Shown here: positions 16,013-24,866 of the stretch, in pieces
Position numbering within the stretch: the stretch's first letter is position 1
How the letters are laid out: the number at the start of each line of letters is the position of its first letter
NCBI GenBank assembly: GCA_009783555.1
Contig: WRDH01000031.1
Location: 1-34,736, forward strand
Direction: 5' to 3'
Source: Oscillospiraceae bacterium
Lineage (GTDB): Bacteria > Bacillota > Clostridia > Oscillospirales > Oscillospiraceae
Length of the DNA stretch: 34,736 nucleotides
The notes under the pieces: model-generated
Database searches by the model: none
The model's input: only the letters and a program-made list of their open reading frames with translations
What the model was told of the DNA's origin: nothing
Program-made: the position numbers and the translations under genes

Positions 16013-17413
16013 ATGAAATTATATAACACAATGACACATAATAAAGAGACGTTTGTTCCGATTGAGGCAGGGAAAGTTAAGATGTATGCTTGCGGACCTA
16101 CGGTATATAACTTTTTCCATATTGGCAATGCCCGTCCTCTTATTATGTTTGATGTCCTGCGGCGTTATTTTGAGTATCGCGGCTTTGATGTAACGTATGT
16201 ACAGAACTTTACGGACATAGATGACAAGATAATTAACCGTGCCAATGAAGAAGGCGTGTCCTGCGAAGAAATTACCGGAAAATATATAGATGAGTATTGG
16301 GTAGATGCACGTGGTCTTGGTGTACATGATGCTACTTTTCAACCGAAGGCTACAGAAAATGTTCCGGAGATTATAGCTCTAATTGAAACTTTGATTAAAA
16401 ACGGCTTTGCGTATCAAAGTGGAAATGATGTGTATTATCGTACTGCTGCATTTACGGATTACGGTAAGCTCTCGAGGCAGCCGTTAGAGGAGCTTCAGGC
16501 AGGTGCACGTGTTGATGTGTCTGAGGCTAAGGAAAACCCTGTTGATTTTGCTTTGTGGAAAGGTACAAAACCGGGTGAGCCTTATTGGAATTCTCCCTGG
16601 GGTCAGGGCCGTCCCGGATGGCATATAGAGTGCTCTGCTATGGCGAATAGATATCTTGGCAAAACGATAGATATACATGCCGGCGGGCAGGACTTGATTT
16701 TCCCTCATCACGAAAATGAAATCGCGCAGTCGGAAGGGGCAAATGGTTGCGAGTTTGTCCGGTACTGGCTGCACAATGGTTTTATAAGTATTGATAAAGT
16801 AAAAATGTCAAAATCCCTTGGTAACTTCTTTACGGTGAGAGAAGCTGCCGAAGCCTATGGATATGAGAATATCCGCATGTTTATGCTGATGAGCCATTAC
16901 AGAAGCCCGATGAATTACTCCGGTGATGTACTCATTCAAGCAAAAAGTGCGCTTGAAAGAATAAAAACTGCAAAAAGCAGTTTAGAGTTCATAGGCGAAA
17001 ACGGTTCTGATGTTCTTAAAGACAACGAGAGGGAGTTTATTGCATCTCTCCCCCGCTATCGCGAGCGTTTTATTGAGGCTATGGATGATGACTTTAACAC
17101 GGCAGACGCAATTTCCGTGATATTCGAGTTGGTGCGTGAAAGCAACAGCTTGGCAGCAGAAACAGAGCCGTCCAAGGACTTTGCAAGCTCTGCGCTAAAA
17201 ATGTTAAACGAATTGGTTGATGTTCTTGGCTTGATTTATGGAGAAAAGGCAGACGATAGCTTGAATGCGGAAGTTGAAGAACTTATTGATGCACGTCAAA
17301 AAGCAAGAGCGGATAAAAACTGGGCAGAAGCTGATGCGATAAGAGATAAGCTACACGAAATGGGAATAACGCTAAAAGATACGCCGCAAGGTGTTGTTAT
17401 TGAGCGGAGTTAA
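16013..17413 (+). CDS. cysS: Cysteinyl-tRNA synthetase
   Basis: This class I aminoacyl-tRNA synthetase of 466 residues charges tRNA-Cys. [10 protein letters not shown] carries the HIGH-type motif (36-39) and VKMSKSLGN the KMSKS loop (264-268). Zinc ligands by comparison with E. coli CysS are Cys27 (MYACGPT), Cys207 (GWHIECSAM), His232 and Glu236 (HHENE). The C-terminal anticodon-binding part ends with [20 protein letters not shown] and then LKDTPQG, as usual. It follows lepA by 12 nt. Its stop codon shares the TTAA at 17410-17413 with the stop of the convergent VanY gene, leaving no room for an intergenic terminator. Confidence 0.97.
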   Translation: MKLYNTMTHNKETFVPIEAGKVKMYACGPTVYNFFHIGNARPLIMFDVLRRYFEYRGFDVTYVQNFTDIDDKIINRANEEGVSCEEITGKYIDEYWVDARGLGVHDATFQPKATENVPEIIALIETLIKNGFAYQSGNDVYYRTAAFTDYGKLSRQPLEELQAGARVDVSEAKENPVDFALWKGTKPGEPYWNSPWGQGRPGWHIECSAMANRYLGKTIDIHAGGQDLIFPHHENEIAQSEGANGCEFVRYWLHNGFISIDKVKMSKSLGNFFTVREAAEAYGYENIRMFMLMSHYRSPMNYSGDVLIQAKSALERIKTAKSSLEFIGENGSDVLKDNEREFIASLPRYRERFIEAMDDDFNTADAISVIFELVRESNSLAAETEPSKDFASSALKMLNELVDVLGLIYGEKADDSLNAEVEELIDARQKARADKNWAEADAIRDKLHEMGITLKDTPQGVVIERS

Positions 17414-18483
17414 ACATAATAATCAATTTCAGCGTCCGGGTCATAGGGTAGCATTATAGCTGTGACTATAAATCCGTCTATGTTGTTGCCCGAAATTTCG
17501 AACACGCTGTCAAGCGGGACTCTTACTTCCGTGCCTTCGATGAAAAAGATATGGAATGTAGTGTCGTCATGTTCAAAGACAAAGGGATCTTCGAGTGTGT
17601 GGTTTCTTATTTGCTCATGATATTCTTCGAAAACCCAGTTGTTTTCATTCATTATCAGTGAATGAGGAAGTCCTATATACCTGAAGTGCCACGGCTCGTG
17701 GTTTGTTTGAGTTATACTTGTTTTATTTGGCGGATAACGAAGGATAAACCCGAATCTGTAAGAATTGCGTCTAAACCAGGCAGTGCTTCCGCCGCCCGTG
17801 AATGCTGTGACAGCACCGCCGGATTGTTGCATTCCAAAGTCAAAGGCAAGTCCGGTGTGGTGTTCGCTGTAACCCGGAAGAGCAGCCCAGCGCAGAGCTT
17901 CTCTGCGTCCCATTTGTGAGATGTATCTGTTTAGTATGCTTCGCTGGGTTTCATAATTTCTGTAAGCACTTCTGATTGTTACTGCTCTGTTGCCTGTTGT
18001 TTCAATAAACTCAGCCATCATTTCGTCAAGCGGCTCCATAATTGAACCTGCAAGACGTGAGTTGCGATGCTGAACTCTAAAGTTAGTAGTCTGTGTATCT
18101 AAAATATTAACCAAGCCAAGGTCATTTGGGATTGCAAATGAGTGGTCGTGATTGACAAGAAGAAGAAAACCCCGGTGTATGTCGGCTTCATCCATTTCTA
18201 TTACTATAAAGTCGTCCCATTCAGGGTAAGGCTCCGGGTCAACATCTACCGGGTCGGGATCATCTTCCGGTTCTTCATCTGTCGGATCATCTTCAATTTC
18301 ATCACCGGGTTCCGGTTCTTCCGTGACATCATCAGGTTCCGGTGTTTCAACCGGCTGTTCTATGCGCTCATGCGGTGCTGCCGCGATGTTTGACCATGCA
18401 TATATAAATGTAAAAGCCGCAATAACAAGCAGCAGCAAAACAACTATTATTGGGTATTTCCAGAATCTTAAACGACTACGCAC
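17410..18483 (-). CDS. VanY-like D-alanyl-D-alanine carboxypeptidase, membrane-anchored
   Basis: The GTG at 18483 has AAGGGAGA 5 nt upstream. The 357-residue protein has an N-terminal anchor helix (about 11-29). A very acidic Pro/Glu/Asp-rich linker follows (about 40-90) that should span part of the wall. Next is an M15B peptidase domain with [12 protein letters not shown] (His208, Asp215) and NHEPWHFRY (Glu263, His266), the zinc and catalytic residues of VanY. It should trim D-Ala from peptidoglycan stem peptides outside the membrane. No van resistance genes are nearby, so a housekeeping cell-wall role is likelier than glycopeptide resistance. It overlaps the end of cysS by 4 nt in convergent orientation. 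Confidence 0.93.
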   Translation of the reverse strand: MRSRLRFWKYPIIVVLLLLVIAAFTFIYAWSNIAAAPHERIEQPVETPEPDDVTEEPEPGDEIEDDPTDEEPEDDPDPVDVDPEPYPEWDDFIVIEMDEADIHRGFLLLVNHDHSFAIPNDLGLVNILDTQTTNFRVQHRNSRLAGSIMEPLDEMMAEFIETTGNRAVTIRSAYRNYETQRSILNRYISQMGRREALRWAALPGYSEHHTGLAFDFGMQQSGGAVTAFTGGGSTAWFRRNSYRFGFILRYPPNKTSITQTNHEPWHFRYIGLPHSLIMNENNWVFEEYHEQIRNHTLEDPFVFEHDDTTFHIFFIEGTEVRVPLDSVFEISGNNIDGFIVTAIMLPYDPDAEIDYYV

Positions 18484-18570
18484 AAGAGTCTCCCTTAGAA
18501 TGAATATTGCTTCATTATAGCAAAAACACGGAAAAAATGAAACCTCTAAAGCAATTAATTAAACTTTATC

Positions 18571-18599
18571 TTGCAATTTATTTTGTGCTAAAGTATAAT
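18571..18599 (+). promoter_or_regulatory. Promoter of yajC
   Basis: TTGCAA at 18571-18576 and TATAAT at 18594-18599 are 17 nt apart, about 75 nt upstream of the yajC start. One of the clearest sigma-A promoters in the window. Confidence 0.7.
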
Positions 18600-18674
18600 T
18601 ACAAGGCTGTGGAACTAAGAATATCAATGCATTGAGCTAAGAGACAATAAATTATATCAACCGGAGGAGTTACT

Positions 18675-18956
18675 ATGGGCGGCTATGAAATGATTATTAT
18701 GATCGTGTTAATGGTAGGTATTTTCTACTTTTTCATGATTAGACCTGAGAGCAAGAAAAAGAAAAAGCTTGCGGAAATGCGCAGTTCTTTGACAATTGGC
18801 GATACAATTACAACTATCGGCGGTATCTTCGGAAAGGTTGTTTCCGTCGCTGATGAAAAAATAACCTTTGAAACAGGTGAAGACAGAGTTCGTATCCAAG
18901 TTGCGAAATGGGCTGTCTCAACCGTTGGTAAGGCTACTGAGGAACCAGCGAAATAA
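18675..18956 (+). CDS. yajC: Preprotein translocase subunit YajC
   Basis: YajC is a small accessory subunit of the Sec translocon. The protein has 93 residues, the usual size. GGAGGAG precedes the ATG. A single membrane helix lies at about 4-22, ending in FFMIRPESKKKKK, the family's hallmark junction with a basic stretch. A cytoplasmic domain follows with SLTIGDTITTIGGIFGKVVS and VRIQVAKWAVSTV, both typical. The gene has its own promoter and is closed by a hairpin terminator. secD, secF and tgt, frequent neighbours elsewhere, are absent here. Confidence 0.95.
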   Translation: MGGYEMIIMIVLMVGIFYFFMIRPESKKKKKLAEMRSSLTIGDTITTIGGIFGKVVSVADEKITFETGEDRVRIQVAKWAVSTVGKATEEPAK

Positions 18957-18985
18957 TATAAGTTATCTTTAAGGGTATAACTAAA

Positions 18986-19018
18986 TTCCCCTGTTCATTC
19001 GAGCGGGGGATTGTTTTT
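18986..19018 (+). terminator. Terminator after yajC
   Basis: TTCCCC (18986-18991) can pair with GGGGGA (19005-19010), followed by TTGTTTTT. It lies 30 nt after the yajC stop. This separates yajC from the CPBP gene. Confidence 0.7.
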
Positions 19019-19050
19019 CAAATTACAAATGACAAATTGAAAGTTGAAAG

Positions 19051-20217
19051 TTGAAAGTGGAAAATAAAAGCGAAACTCACGAGTATATTGAGAACTTAGA
19101 AAAAAGTACACAAAATGACGGCGAAAATACTAAGCATCTAGAGCAATGCACAGAGCCGGACGGCAAAGATGCTCTGCCTATTAATGAATGTACAGAGCCG
19201 GGTAGCGAGCAAGATGGTTCTTTGAAGCTTCGCGGGTATAAGCTTGTGTGTGCCAAGCTTGGCGTTGCTATGTGTGTATACTTTCTTTTCCGGCTTCTTG
19301 GCGGGTGGATTGTTCTGCAGCTCGGCAGCCATTCAGGCGCAATGGGCGAAGCTGCATTCAGTATACTAAGTAATTCCATTATTATCATTTTTGTTTATGT
19401 AATACCACTTCTTGTTACTGCATTTTTATTTAACAGTTTCAAAAACTATAAAGGTAATTACCGTCAGTTATATGCAAGACCAAAAAGGCTTGCTCGTGCG
19501 TTGGGAACTTTTCCCGGTACATTCGGACTTGGTCACGGTGTCGCACTGTTGACAATGCTTATTATGTATCTTATAACGAGGAATCTGAGCGGCTATACCT
19601 ATATTGAGGAACTTTTACGGCCAACCACTATGGAGCCTTCCACAAACCTGACAAGTATGTTTATGCTTGTTTTTATGATGGTTATTATCGCTCCGCTATT
19701 TGAGGAGTTTTGGGTCAGAGGTATAATGTATGACGCGCTTCGACCGTACGGTGTGGGTATGGCTATTATTATCAGCTCATTATTGTTTGGGTTTATGCAT
19801 GGAAATATTTATATGCTTTTTTACACTACTGCGTACGGTTTTGCTTTCGGGTACATTCGCTATGCCACAAACTCGCTTTTTACCGTGACCATTCTCCATG
19901 CAATTGTAAATGCGATAGGTGCAGGGGCCTTAGTTGTAACAACGTTTCTACAAATCACAAACGAAGAAAGCAGGGTTGTAAATACGTTCTCTTGGATTTA
20001 CATGCTGGCATTTTTGGCTATCATAATCATCGGGGTAGTAGTATTCCTTTCAAAAATCCCGAAAATAAGAAAGTATAAATTTGAAAATGCATGGACAGAG
20101 GTCGGTCCGTGGAAGAAAACGGCTTTGTTCTTTATTTCGATTCCCGTTATACTGATGATGGTATTGGTTTTCAACGAGCTTTCACAAGGAATGCTGGTCA
20201 GGTTAATTTTTCAATAA
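19051..20217 (+). CDS. CPBP family intramembrane metalloprotease
   Basis: The protein has up to 388 residues. The three CPBP (Abi, Rce1-like) motifs are intact: EEFWVRG (Glu218, Glu219, Arg223), FGFMH (246-250) and HAIVN (283-287), lying in membrane helices. At least six hydrophobic segments are visible between about 65 and 385. The family includes CAAX prenyl endopeptidases and bacteriocin-immunity proteins; the substrate here is unknown. The N-terminal ~58 residues are soluble and low-complexity, with two CTEPx units (EQCTEPDG, NECTEPGS). The start is unsure: TTG 19051 and GTG 19057 lie in a run of GAAAGTT repeats with no clear ribosome site. It is 11 nt upstream of an ABC ATPase gene, so a role alongside a peptide or lipid exporter is possible. 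Confidence 0.85.
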   Translation: MKVENKSETHEYIENLEKSTQNDGENTKHLEQCTEPDGKDALPINECTEPGSEQDGSLKLRGYKLVCAKLGVAMCVYFLFRLLGGWIVLQLGSHSGAMGEAAFSILSNSIIIIFVYVIPLLVTAFLFNSFKNYKGNYRQLYARPKRLARALGTFPGTFGLGHGVALLTMLIMYLITRNLSGYTYIEELLRPTTMEPSTNLTSMFMLVFMMVIIAPLFEEFWVRGIMYDALRPYGVGMAIIISSLLFGFMHGNIYMLFYTTAYGFAFGYIRYATNSLFTVTILHAIVNAIGAGALVVTTFLQITNEESRVVNTFSWIYMLAFLAIIIIGVVVFLSKIPKIRKYKFENAWTEVGPWKKTALFFISIPVILMMVLVFNELSQGMLVRLIFQ

Positions 20218-20228
20218 AGGAGTTTGCG

Positions 20229-21140
20229 ATGCTTAAAATATCAGGACTTAAAAAGAGTTATAAGAGTTTTCCTGTGTTAAAAGGTCTTAACATGAGTATC
20301 TCCAAAGGCGATATATACGGGTTTTTGGGGCCGAACGGCTGCGGAAAAACCACGACAATGAATATCATCTGCAATATCATTGCAAAGGACGCAGGCAGAA
20401 TTGATTTTGAAAGCGATTCTGTAAAACTCGGATATCTTCCGGAGTCACCGGCACTATTCGGATATATGAATGGATTTGAATACCTTGATTATATCGGTGC
20501 CTGTTGTGATTATGGGGGAAGTATTAAAGAACGTACCGCCGAGGTTTTGATACTAACAGGCATGCAGAATAATGCACAAAGGAAAATAAAGGGGTATTCG
20601 CGCGGAATGGTTCAACGCATCGGTATAGCTGCCGCGCTCTATGCAAATCCCGATTTGTTGATTCTTGACGAACCTACTTCCGCTCTTGATCCCGAGGGCA
20701 GAGCCGAGGTTATAGATATTGTCAGTAATCTTGCTGCCTCAGGTTCTACAATTATTCTTTGCACACATATCTTAAACGATGTTGAAAGAGTAGCAAGTAA
20801 GGTCGGTATTCTCCGTAACGGGATTATGGCTGTAGAAGGTTCATTGATGGATATAAGAAAGATGTTCGGCGTCGGGACTGCTGTTACCGTCAGAACACAA
20901 AATTCGGCTGCCGCAACCGAGGTGCTTCAAGGACTCGATGTTGTTAAGCGTGTGGACGCGGAATACTACGGGGATGTAACTGCTGTTGCAAAATACGGGG
21001 TTAGCGAAGCAGAGTTGTTCTACAGAACGGTAAATGCACTTGCCAGTAACCAAATCGTCCCCGAAGGTGTTTGGTTCAAGAGGTTTTCATTAGAGCAGAT
21101 TTATCTGGGAATAAACAGCGGTCAGTTGTTACCGCATTAG
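20229..21140 (+). CDS. ABC transporter ATP-binding protein
   Basis: The ATG at 20229, with AAAGGAG just upstream, gives 303 residues. It has Walker A GPNGCGKTT (34-42), signature YSRGMVQR (123-130, SRGM in place of SGGQ), Walker [16 protein letters not shown] (about 143-157) and the switch histidine in LCTHI. The C-terminal ~90 residues form the extra domain seen in drug, bacteriocin and ABC-2 type exporters (CcmA/NatA-like). It should power the membrane subunit encoded next, 59 nt downstream; the gap is a family C repeat. The substrate is unknown. Confidence 0.94.
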   Translation: MLKISGLKKSYKSFPVLKGLNMSISKGDIYGFLGPNGCGKTTTMNIICNIIAKDAGRIDFESDSVKLGYLPESPALFGYMNGFEYLDYIGACCDYGGSIKERTAEVLILTGMQNNAQRKIKGYSRGMVQRIGIAAALYANPDLLILDEPTSALDPEGRAEVIDIVSNLAASGSTIILCTHILNDVERVASKVGILRNGIMAVEGSLMDIRKMFGVGTAVTVRTQNSAAATEVLQGLDVVKRVDAEYYGDVTAVAKYGVSEAELFYRTVNALASNQIVPEGVWFKRFSLEQIYLGINSGQLLPH

Positions 21141-21154
21141 AGGCAGGGTCTTTG

Positions 21155-21195
21155 CCCCCCTTCTTAAGAAGGGGGTGGCACGGAGTGACGGGGGT
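21155..21195. repeat. Family C repeat before the ABC permease
   Basis: A perfect palindrome CCCCTTCTTAAGAAGGGG (extended by further C/G pairs, 21156-21175) is followed by GGCACGGAGTGACGGGGG. The final G-run sits 5 nt before the permease ATG and is its only apparent Shine-Dalgarno. The end TGACGGGGGTTG is shared with family B copy 1 before coaE. Confidence 0.85.
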
Positions 21196-21199
21196 TGTT

Positions 21200-22039
21200 A
21201 TGAGTATTCAAACTAAAGCGGGCTTTAAAAAGGAATTTTTGGCGTTTTTCAAGACACGCACGTTTATTATAATAGCTTGTGTAATTATAGGTCTATCTCT
21301 TTTCAATCCGCTTCTGGTTGCCGGTTTAGGGAATATGATGGATTCTATGAGTGATGTTTATGACGATATGGGTATGGATGTATCGGGCATGACAGATTTT
21401 TTATCATCGTCTGTGGCTGTTGGTATGATACTCTCAATAGAGGCTGTGGTTGGCACGAGTTTAATTGTTGTGCTGCTTCTTCTAAATAAAACAGCGGGCG
21501 GAGAACAAAAGAAGCGGTCGGTTATAATTCCAAAAAGTGCGGGGTTGCGAAGCTTTGCGTATATTTTCCCGAAATTCATAATTTATCCGCTGACGATATT
21601 TACTTTGGCATTTCTGGCAATTCTTGCTGCGTGGCCTCTTTCGGTTATGCTCTTTGAGATTAACGATGTCACAGCAGGAGGTGTGTTGCTTGCAGGGGTT
21701 CTTTCGGGAGTAAGTATGATGTTTTATGTGTGTTGCCACCTTGCTTTGGGGACAGCAACAGGCAGAGCAGGGATGAGCGCGGCGGTTTTAATCTCTGTAT
21801 CTATAATATTGCCTATGGTTTTTGCAACCGTAGGTTTGGAATACATGTTTAATCCCTTTGCATTAGGCACATTAGCATCTATGGCTGTGCAGTCAGGCGT
21901 GACTTCCGGTTCGTTTTTAGCGGATAACTTAATTTCTATTGCATTTGCACTCGGAATAATGCTTGTCACTTATTTAATAGCTCTTTTTGCACAAAACGCG
22001 AGGAAGATAGATAATACCGGTGACGAGATAGAGCTTTAG
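21200..22039 (+). CDS. ABC-2 type transporter permease
   Basis: The ATG at 21200 follows GGGGG by 5 nt and gives 279 residues; the frame is open further upstream, but that sequence is antisense to nothing useful and lies in the ATPase gene. About six membrane segments are visible, starting at 21-42 (FIIIACVIIGLSLFNPLLVA) and ending near 268. A large extracytoplasmic loop follows the first helix (Met/Asp-rich, about 45-68), as in ABC-2 exporters. No residue motif identifies the substrate. It pairs with the ATPase gene upstream. The CPBP protease gene before that may belong to the same unit. Confidence 0.85.
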   Translation: MSIQTKAGFKKEFLAFFKTRTFIIIACVIIGLSLFNPLLVAGLGNMMDSMSDVYDDMGMDVSGMTDFLSSSVAVGMILSIEAVVGTSLIVVLLLLNKTAGGEQKKRSVIIPKSAGLRSFAYIFPKFIIYPLTIFTLAFLAILAAWPLSVMLFEINDVTAGGVLLAGVLSGVSMMFYVCCHLALGTATGRAGMSAAVLISVSIILPMVFATVGLEYMFNPFALGTLASMAVQSGVTSGSFLADNLISIAFALGIMLVTYLIALFAQNARKIDNTGDEIEL

Positions 22040-22054
22040 AGCAGGTAAATCTAT

Positions 22055-22082
22055 TTGACAACAAAATCATTTCTGATAGAAT
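22055..22082 (+). promoter_or_regulatory. Promoter abutting the DUF1624 gene start
   Basis: TTGACA at 22055-22060 and TAGAAT at 22077-22082 are 16 nt apart. The expected transcription start, about 7 nt after the -10, coincides with the ATG at 22089, suggesting a leaderless message. Confidence 0.5.
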
Positions 22083-22088
22083 GGGCGA

Positions 22089-22808
22089 ATGGAAGAGAAG
22101 AAGAAACGTATTGAAATTATTGATGCACTTCGCGGATTATCAGTTACCTTGATGGTAATACACCACGCTTTTTATGATTTTGTGGTTTTTCTGGATGCTC
22201 CCCGGTGGATATACACCAATCCTGTATTTGATGTGCTGCAAGCCATTTTCATTGGTGTATTTATTTGTGTTTCCGGTGTGTCGTCACGGTTCTCCAAAGG
22301 TAATGTAGAACGTGGAGCAATCGTTATTGTCATCGCCGTGATAATCACATATGTAACGGTGCGTATGGAGATGCCCATCTACTTCGGGATTTTGCATCTT
22401 CTGGGTTTTCTGATGATTTTTTACGGGCTGACCCAAAAGCTATGGAATAAAATCCCAAGAAAAACCGCACCATTTATTTATATCACGCTTGTTATAGCAA
22501 GCGTTCTGGCGAGAATCCATCTGTCGCCGGAGTCAGATAATCTTGTTATCCGTGATTTGCTGTCAGTTTTCGGCTGGCATCAGCAAGGATTTGTAAGCTT
22601 CGATTATCAGGTTATCTTACCATGGATTTTCGTGTTTCTGTTTGGAACATGGGCAGGCGGATATATCCGCGAAGGAAAGTTCCCCTCATGGTTTTACGAA
22701 ATGAAAGTCCCCTTTTTCCCGCTGGTCGGAAGACATGCGCTAGTAATCTATGTTCTGCATCAGCCAGTTTTATACGGGTTGACGATGGGCTTGGTGTATT
22801 TGATGTGA
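22089..22808 (+). CDS. DUF1624 / heparan-alpha-glucosaminide N-acetyltransferase-like membrane protein
   Basis: The protein has 239 residues. It begins RIEIIDALRGLSVTLMVIHH, the signature of the DUF1624/HGSNAT catalytic domain, where a histidine in the first helix is thought to accept the acetyl group in the human enzyme. About seven membrane segments follow, including VLQAIFIGVFICVSGVSSRF and the C-terminal HALVIYVLHQPVLYGL, which is typical. In bacteria these proteins are presumed to acylate cell-surface glycans. No Shine-Dalgarno precedes the ATG. A close sigma-A promoter suggests leaderless translation. Confidence 0.9.
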   Translation: MEEKKKRIEIIDALRGLSVTLMVIHHAFYDFVVFLDAPRWIYTNPVFDVLQAIFIGVFICVSGVSSRFSKGNVERGAIVIVIAVIITYVTVRMEMPIYFGILHLLGFLMIFYGLTQKLWNKIPRKTAPFIYITLVIASVLARIHLSPESDNLVIRDLLSVFGWHQQGFVSFDYQVILPWIFVFLFGTWAGGYIREGKFPSWFYEMKVPFFPLVGRHALVIYVLHQPVLYGLTMGLVYLM

Positions 22809-22820
22809 CAGAACACAACC

Positions 22821-22865
22821 GGACGGTTCGTCACAAGACAGGGGGACGGTTCATCTGTCTTCCCT
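22821..22865. repeat. Family A repeat, double unit
   Basis: Between the DUF1624 and HExxH genes. Two GGACGGTTC units (22821 and 22844) are separated by GTCACAAGACAGG. The part at 22837-22861 is the exact reverse complement of the copy inside the dipeptidase gene. Confidence 0.85.
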
Positions 22866-22902
22866 GTGTTTGGCAAATCGTTATACAAAACAGGAGAACT
22901 GC

Positions 22903-23694
22903 ATGATGACAAACGAAAATAGAATGCGAGCATTACAGCTACTTGGTGCAATTGATGAGGATATGGACGCATTACTTGCCTACACAAGTAATGCATTCAC
23001 ACCTCGCCAAGACACAGGCAGTGACGAATTGCCCCCCCAATGGCCGGAGATGTGGGAAAGAGTGCAAAATGTTTGTTCCACGCCGCCCCGGCTTGAGATT
23101 TTTACATCCGTTGCGGGTCCGATTCCCATTGTCTATCCTGCAGATACTACTGATTTTGAAGGTCTCCTGCGCGAAATCATTTTCAAGGGCAAAGATGTGC
23201 CTAATCTCGAAAAAAGAGGTGCTCAGTTTGTTTTCGGAAAAGCACAAAGGTTTATTATTCTGACAGACAAACCTTACAGCGGTGTACCGGCGAAAGATAT
23301 GGGTCTTTCAGAAAACGAGTGGCTCGAAAAGTCCATGATAATCCGAAAAAACCATGAATGCGCCCATTACTATACCAAGCGTTTTTTTGGTTCTTCAAAG
23401 AATCATCTGCATGATGAATTGATAGCCGATTTCAACGGTCTTTACACTGCTTTCGGTGAATATTGTGCAGCATGGTTCATAAAGTTCTTCGAGATTCGTT
23501 TTGATATTTATGTCAAAGGCATGAGTGTCACAGCGGCAAATGTAATCCGCGCTTTGGCAACTGTTGCAGCAAAGGGGGTCGAAAAATGGACAAAAACAGA
23601 AGGTTTTGCACAATTGGATGAAGCCGGCCGGATTGAGTATTTAGCGGGAAAGGAACTGCTCACATATGTAGGCGATGGCGAAGTTGCCACTTAA
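22903..23694 (+). CDS. Cytosolic HExxH protein, putative gluzincin
   Basis: The ATG at 22903 has AGGAG 6 nt upstream and gives 263 residues. I recognise no named family. NHECAHYYTKRFFG contains HECAH (HExxH), and 20 residues later HDELIADFNG gives ELIAD (ExxxD), the third-ligand motif of gluzincin zinc peptidases. The spacing fits that class. There is no signal peptide and only weakly hydrophobic segments, so it should be cytosolic. Earlier parts (about 40-130) carry no motif that I can name. It follows the DUF1624 gene across a family A repeat. Its TAA overlaps the stop of the convergent aldo/keto reductase gene in a shared TTAA. Peptidase activity is inferred from the zinc motif. Confidence 0.7.
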   Translation: MMTNENRMRALQLLGAIDEDMDALLAYTSNAFTPRQDTGSDELPPQWPEMWERVQNVCSTPPRLEIFTSVAGPIPIVYPADTTDFEGLLREIIFKGKDVPNLEKRGAQFVFGKAQRFIILTDKPYSGVPAKDMGLSENEWLEKSMIIRKNHECAHYYTKRFFGSSKNHLHDELIADFNGLYTAFGEYCAAWFIKFFEIRFDIYVKGMSVTAANVIRALATVAAKGVEKWTKTEGFAQLDEAGRIEYLAGKELLTYVGDGEVAT

Positions 23695-24866
23695 ACTTTT
23701 TTCAACAACTCGCAAAAACTCTTCATTGTATCGGCAATATCAATATTTTGAGGGCAAAGCGGATTGCATGCTCCGCAGCCTATACAGGCTTGCGGTATTT
23801 TGTCGTCTTCCAGTGTGTCCAGTACATCTTCCACGTACCATCCCATTACATTGCTTGCTTCGTTGTAAGTTGCTATCAGCATTGGGATGTCAAGTTTTTG
23901 CGGGCAAACGCCGATGCAATAGCGGCATGATGTGCATGGTACAAACGTTGCCATTCCATCCACAATTTTTTGCAACAAGGCTTTGTCGGAATCGTTGAGC
24001 GGGTCATTCTTATTGAACAACTCCAGATTCTCTTTCAGTTGCTCCATCGTGGTCATACCGCTAACTGTGACATATACATTTGGCAATGACTGCAGGAATC
24101 TAAATGCCCAAGAAGCCGGAGTATCGCCCGGTTTTACTGCTTTAAGTGCTTCCTCTGCTTCTTCTCCCGGAGCTGCAAGTAAACCTCCCCTTACGGGTTC
24201 CATAACAAAAATAGGTATATTGTGCTTTGTCAGTACATCGCACTTTTTGTTTGCTTCCTGCAGTGACCAATCCAAATAGTTAAGCTGCATCAGTGCAAAC
24301 TCAAAACAATCATAGCTGTCTAAAAACTTATCTATAGTTTCATAACGCCCATGTGTTGAGATGCCAAGGTGCTTTATGCGACCGGCTTTCTTTTCATCAC
24401 AGAGATAGCTGATAATCCCTATTTTTTCATCGGTATATAGGTCATATGTGCTCTCTGTGATGTTATGTATCATATAGAAGTCAAAATAATCAACGCTGCA
24501 ATTTTTCAGTTGATGCTCAAAAACCTCGGCAGGATTATTAAACGTCATTTTTTTCATTCCTGCCCACTCTGCGTCAAAGAGCATTTTCCCATTTTCTACA
24601 CTTATCATGTTACCCGGGAATTTATCTGCCAAATACCATGTATCACGAGGGTATTTCTTCAGTTCCTCACCAAGGACAAACTCAGACTCACCTCCATGAT
24701 AGAAAAACGCCGTGTCAAAAAGGTTGACGCCGTTGTTATATGCATAATCAATTAACTCCGCGGCTTTTACTCTGTCAATTTTCTCGTTTTTCTTATTTGT
24801 CGGCAGACGCATTCCACCGTAGCCAAGCGTTGATAGTTTGAGGTCTTTAAACTCTCTGTAAATCAT
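23691..24866 (-). CDS. Aldo/keto reductase with C-terminal 2[4Fe-4S] domain
   Basis: The protein has 391 residues. The N-terminal ~290 form an AKR barrel: GYGGMRLP, NLFDTAFFYHGGE (Asp51, Tyr56), YLADKFPG (Lys82) and DFYMIHN (His134) give the catalytic tetrad. The C-terminal part carries two ferredoxin-type clusters. The first is CTSCRYCIGVCP (Cys311, 314, 317, 321) and the second is CIGCGACNPLCP (Cys361, 364, 367, 371). This fusion is common in anaerobic Clostridia, where electrons may pass between ferredoxin and a carbonyl or alcohol substrate; the substrate is unknown. Its ATG overlaps the sirtuin stop by 4 nt, so the two are translationally coupled. Confidence 0.94.
   Translation of the reverse strand: MIYREFKDLKLSTLGYGGMRLPTNKKNEKIDRVKAAELIDYAYNNGVNLFDTAFFYHGGESEFVLGEELKKYPRDTWYLADKFPGNMISVENGKMLFDAEWAGMKKMTFNNPAEVFEHQLKNCSVDYFDFYMIHNITESTYDLYTDEKIGIISYLCDEKKAGRIKHLGISTHGRYETIDKFLDSYDCFEFALMQLNYLDWSLQEANKKCDVLTKHNIPIFVMEPVRGGLLAAPGEEAEEALKAVKPGDTPASWAFRFLQSLPNVYVTVSGMTTMEQLKENLELFNKNDPLNDSDKALLQKIVDGMATFVPCTSCRYCIGVCPQKLDIPMLIATYNEASNVMGWYVEDVLDTLEDDKIPQACIGCGACNPLCPQNIDIADTMKSFCELLKKV

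Noticed and set aside
17410-18483. VanY as part of a glycopeptide-resistance cluster
   Set aside because: No vanRS, vanH, ligase or vanX gene is present; only the carboxypeptidase domain is shared.
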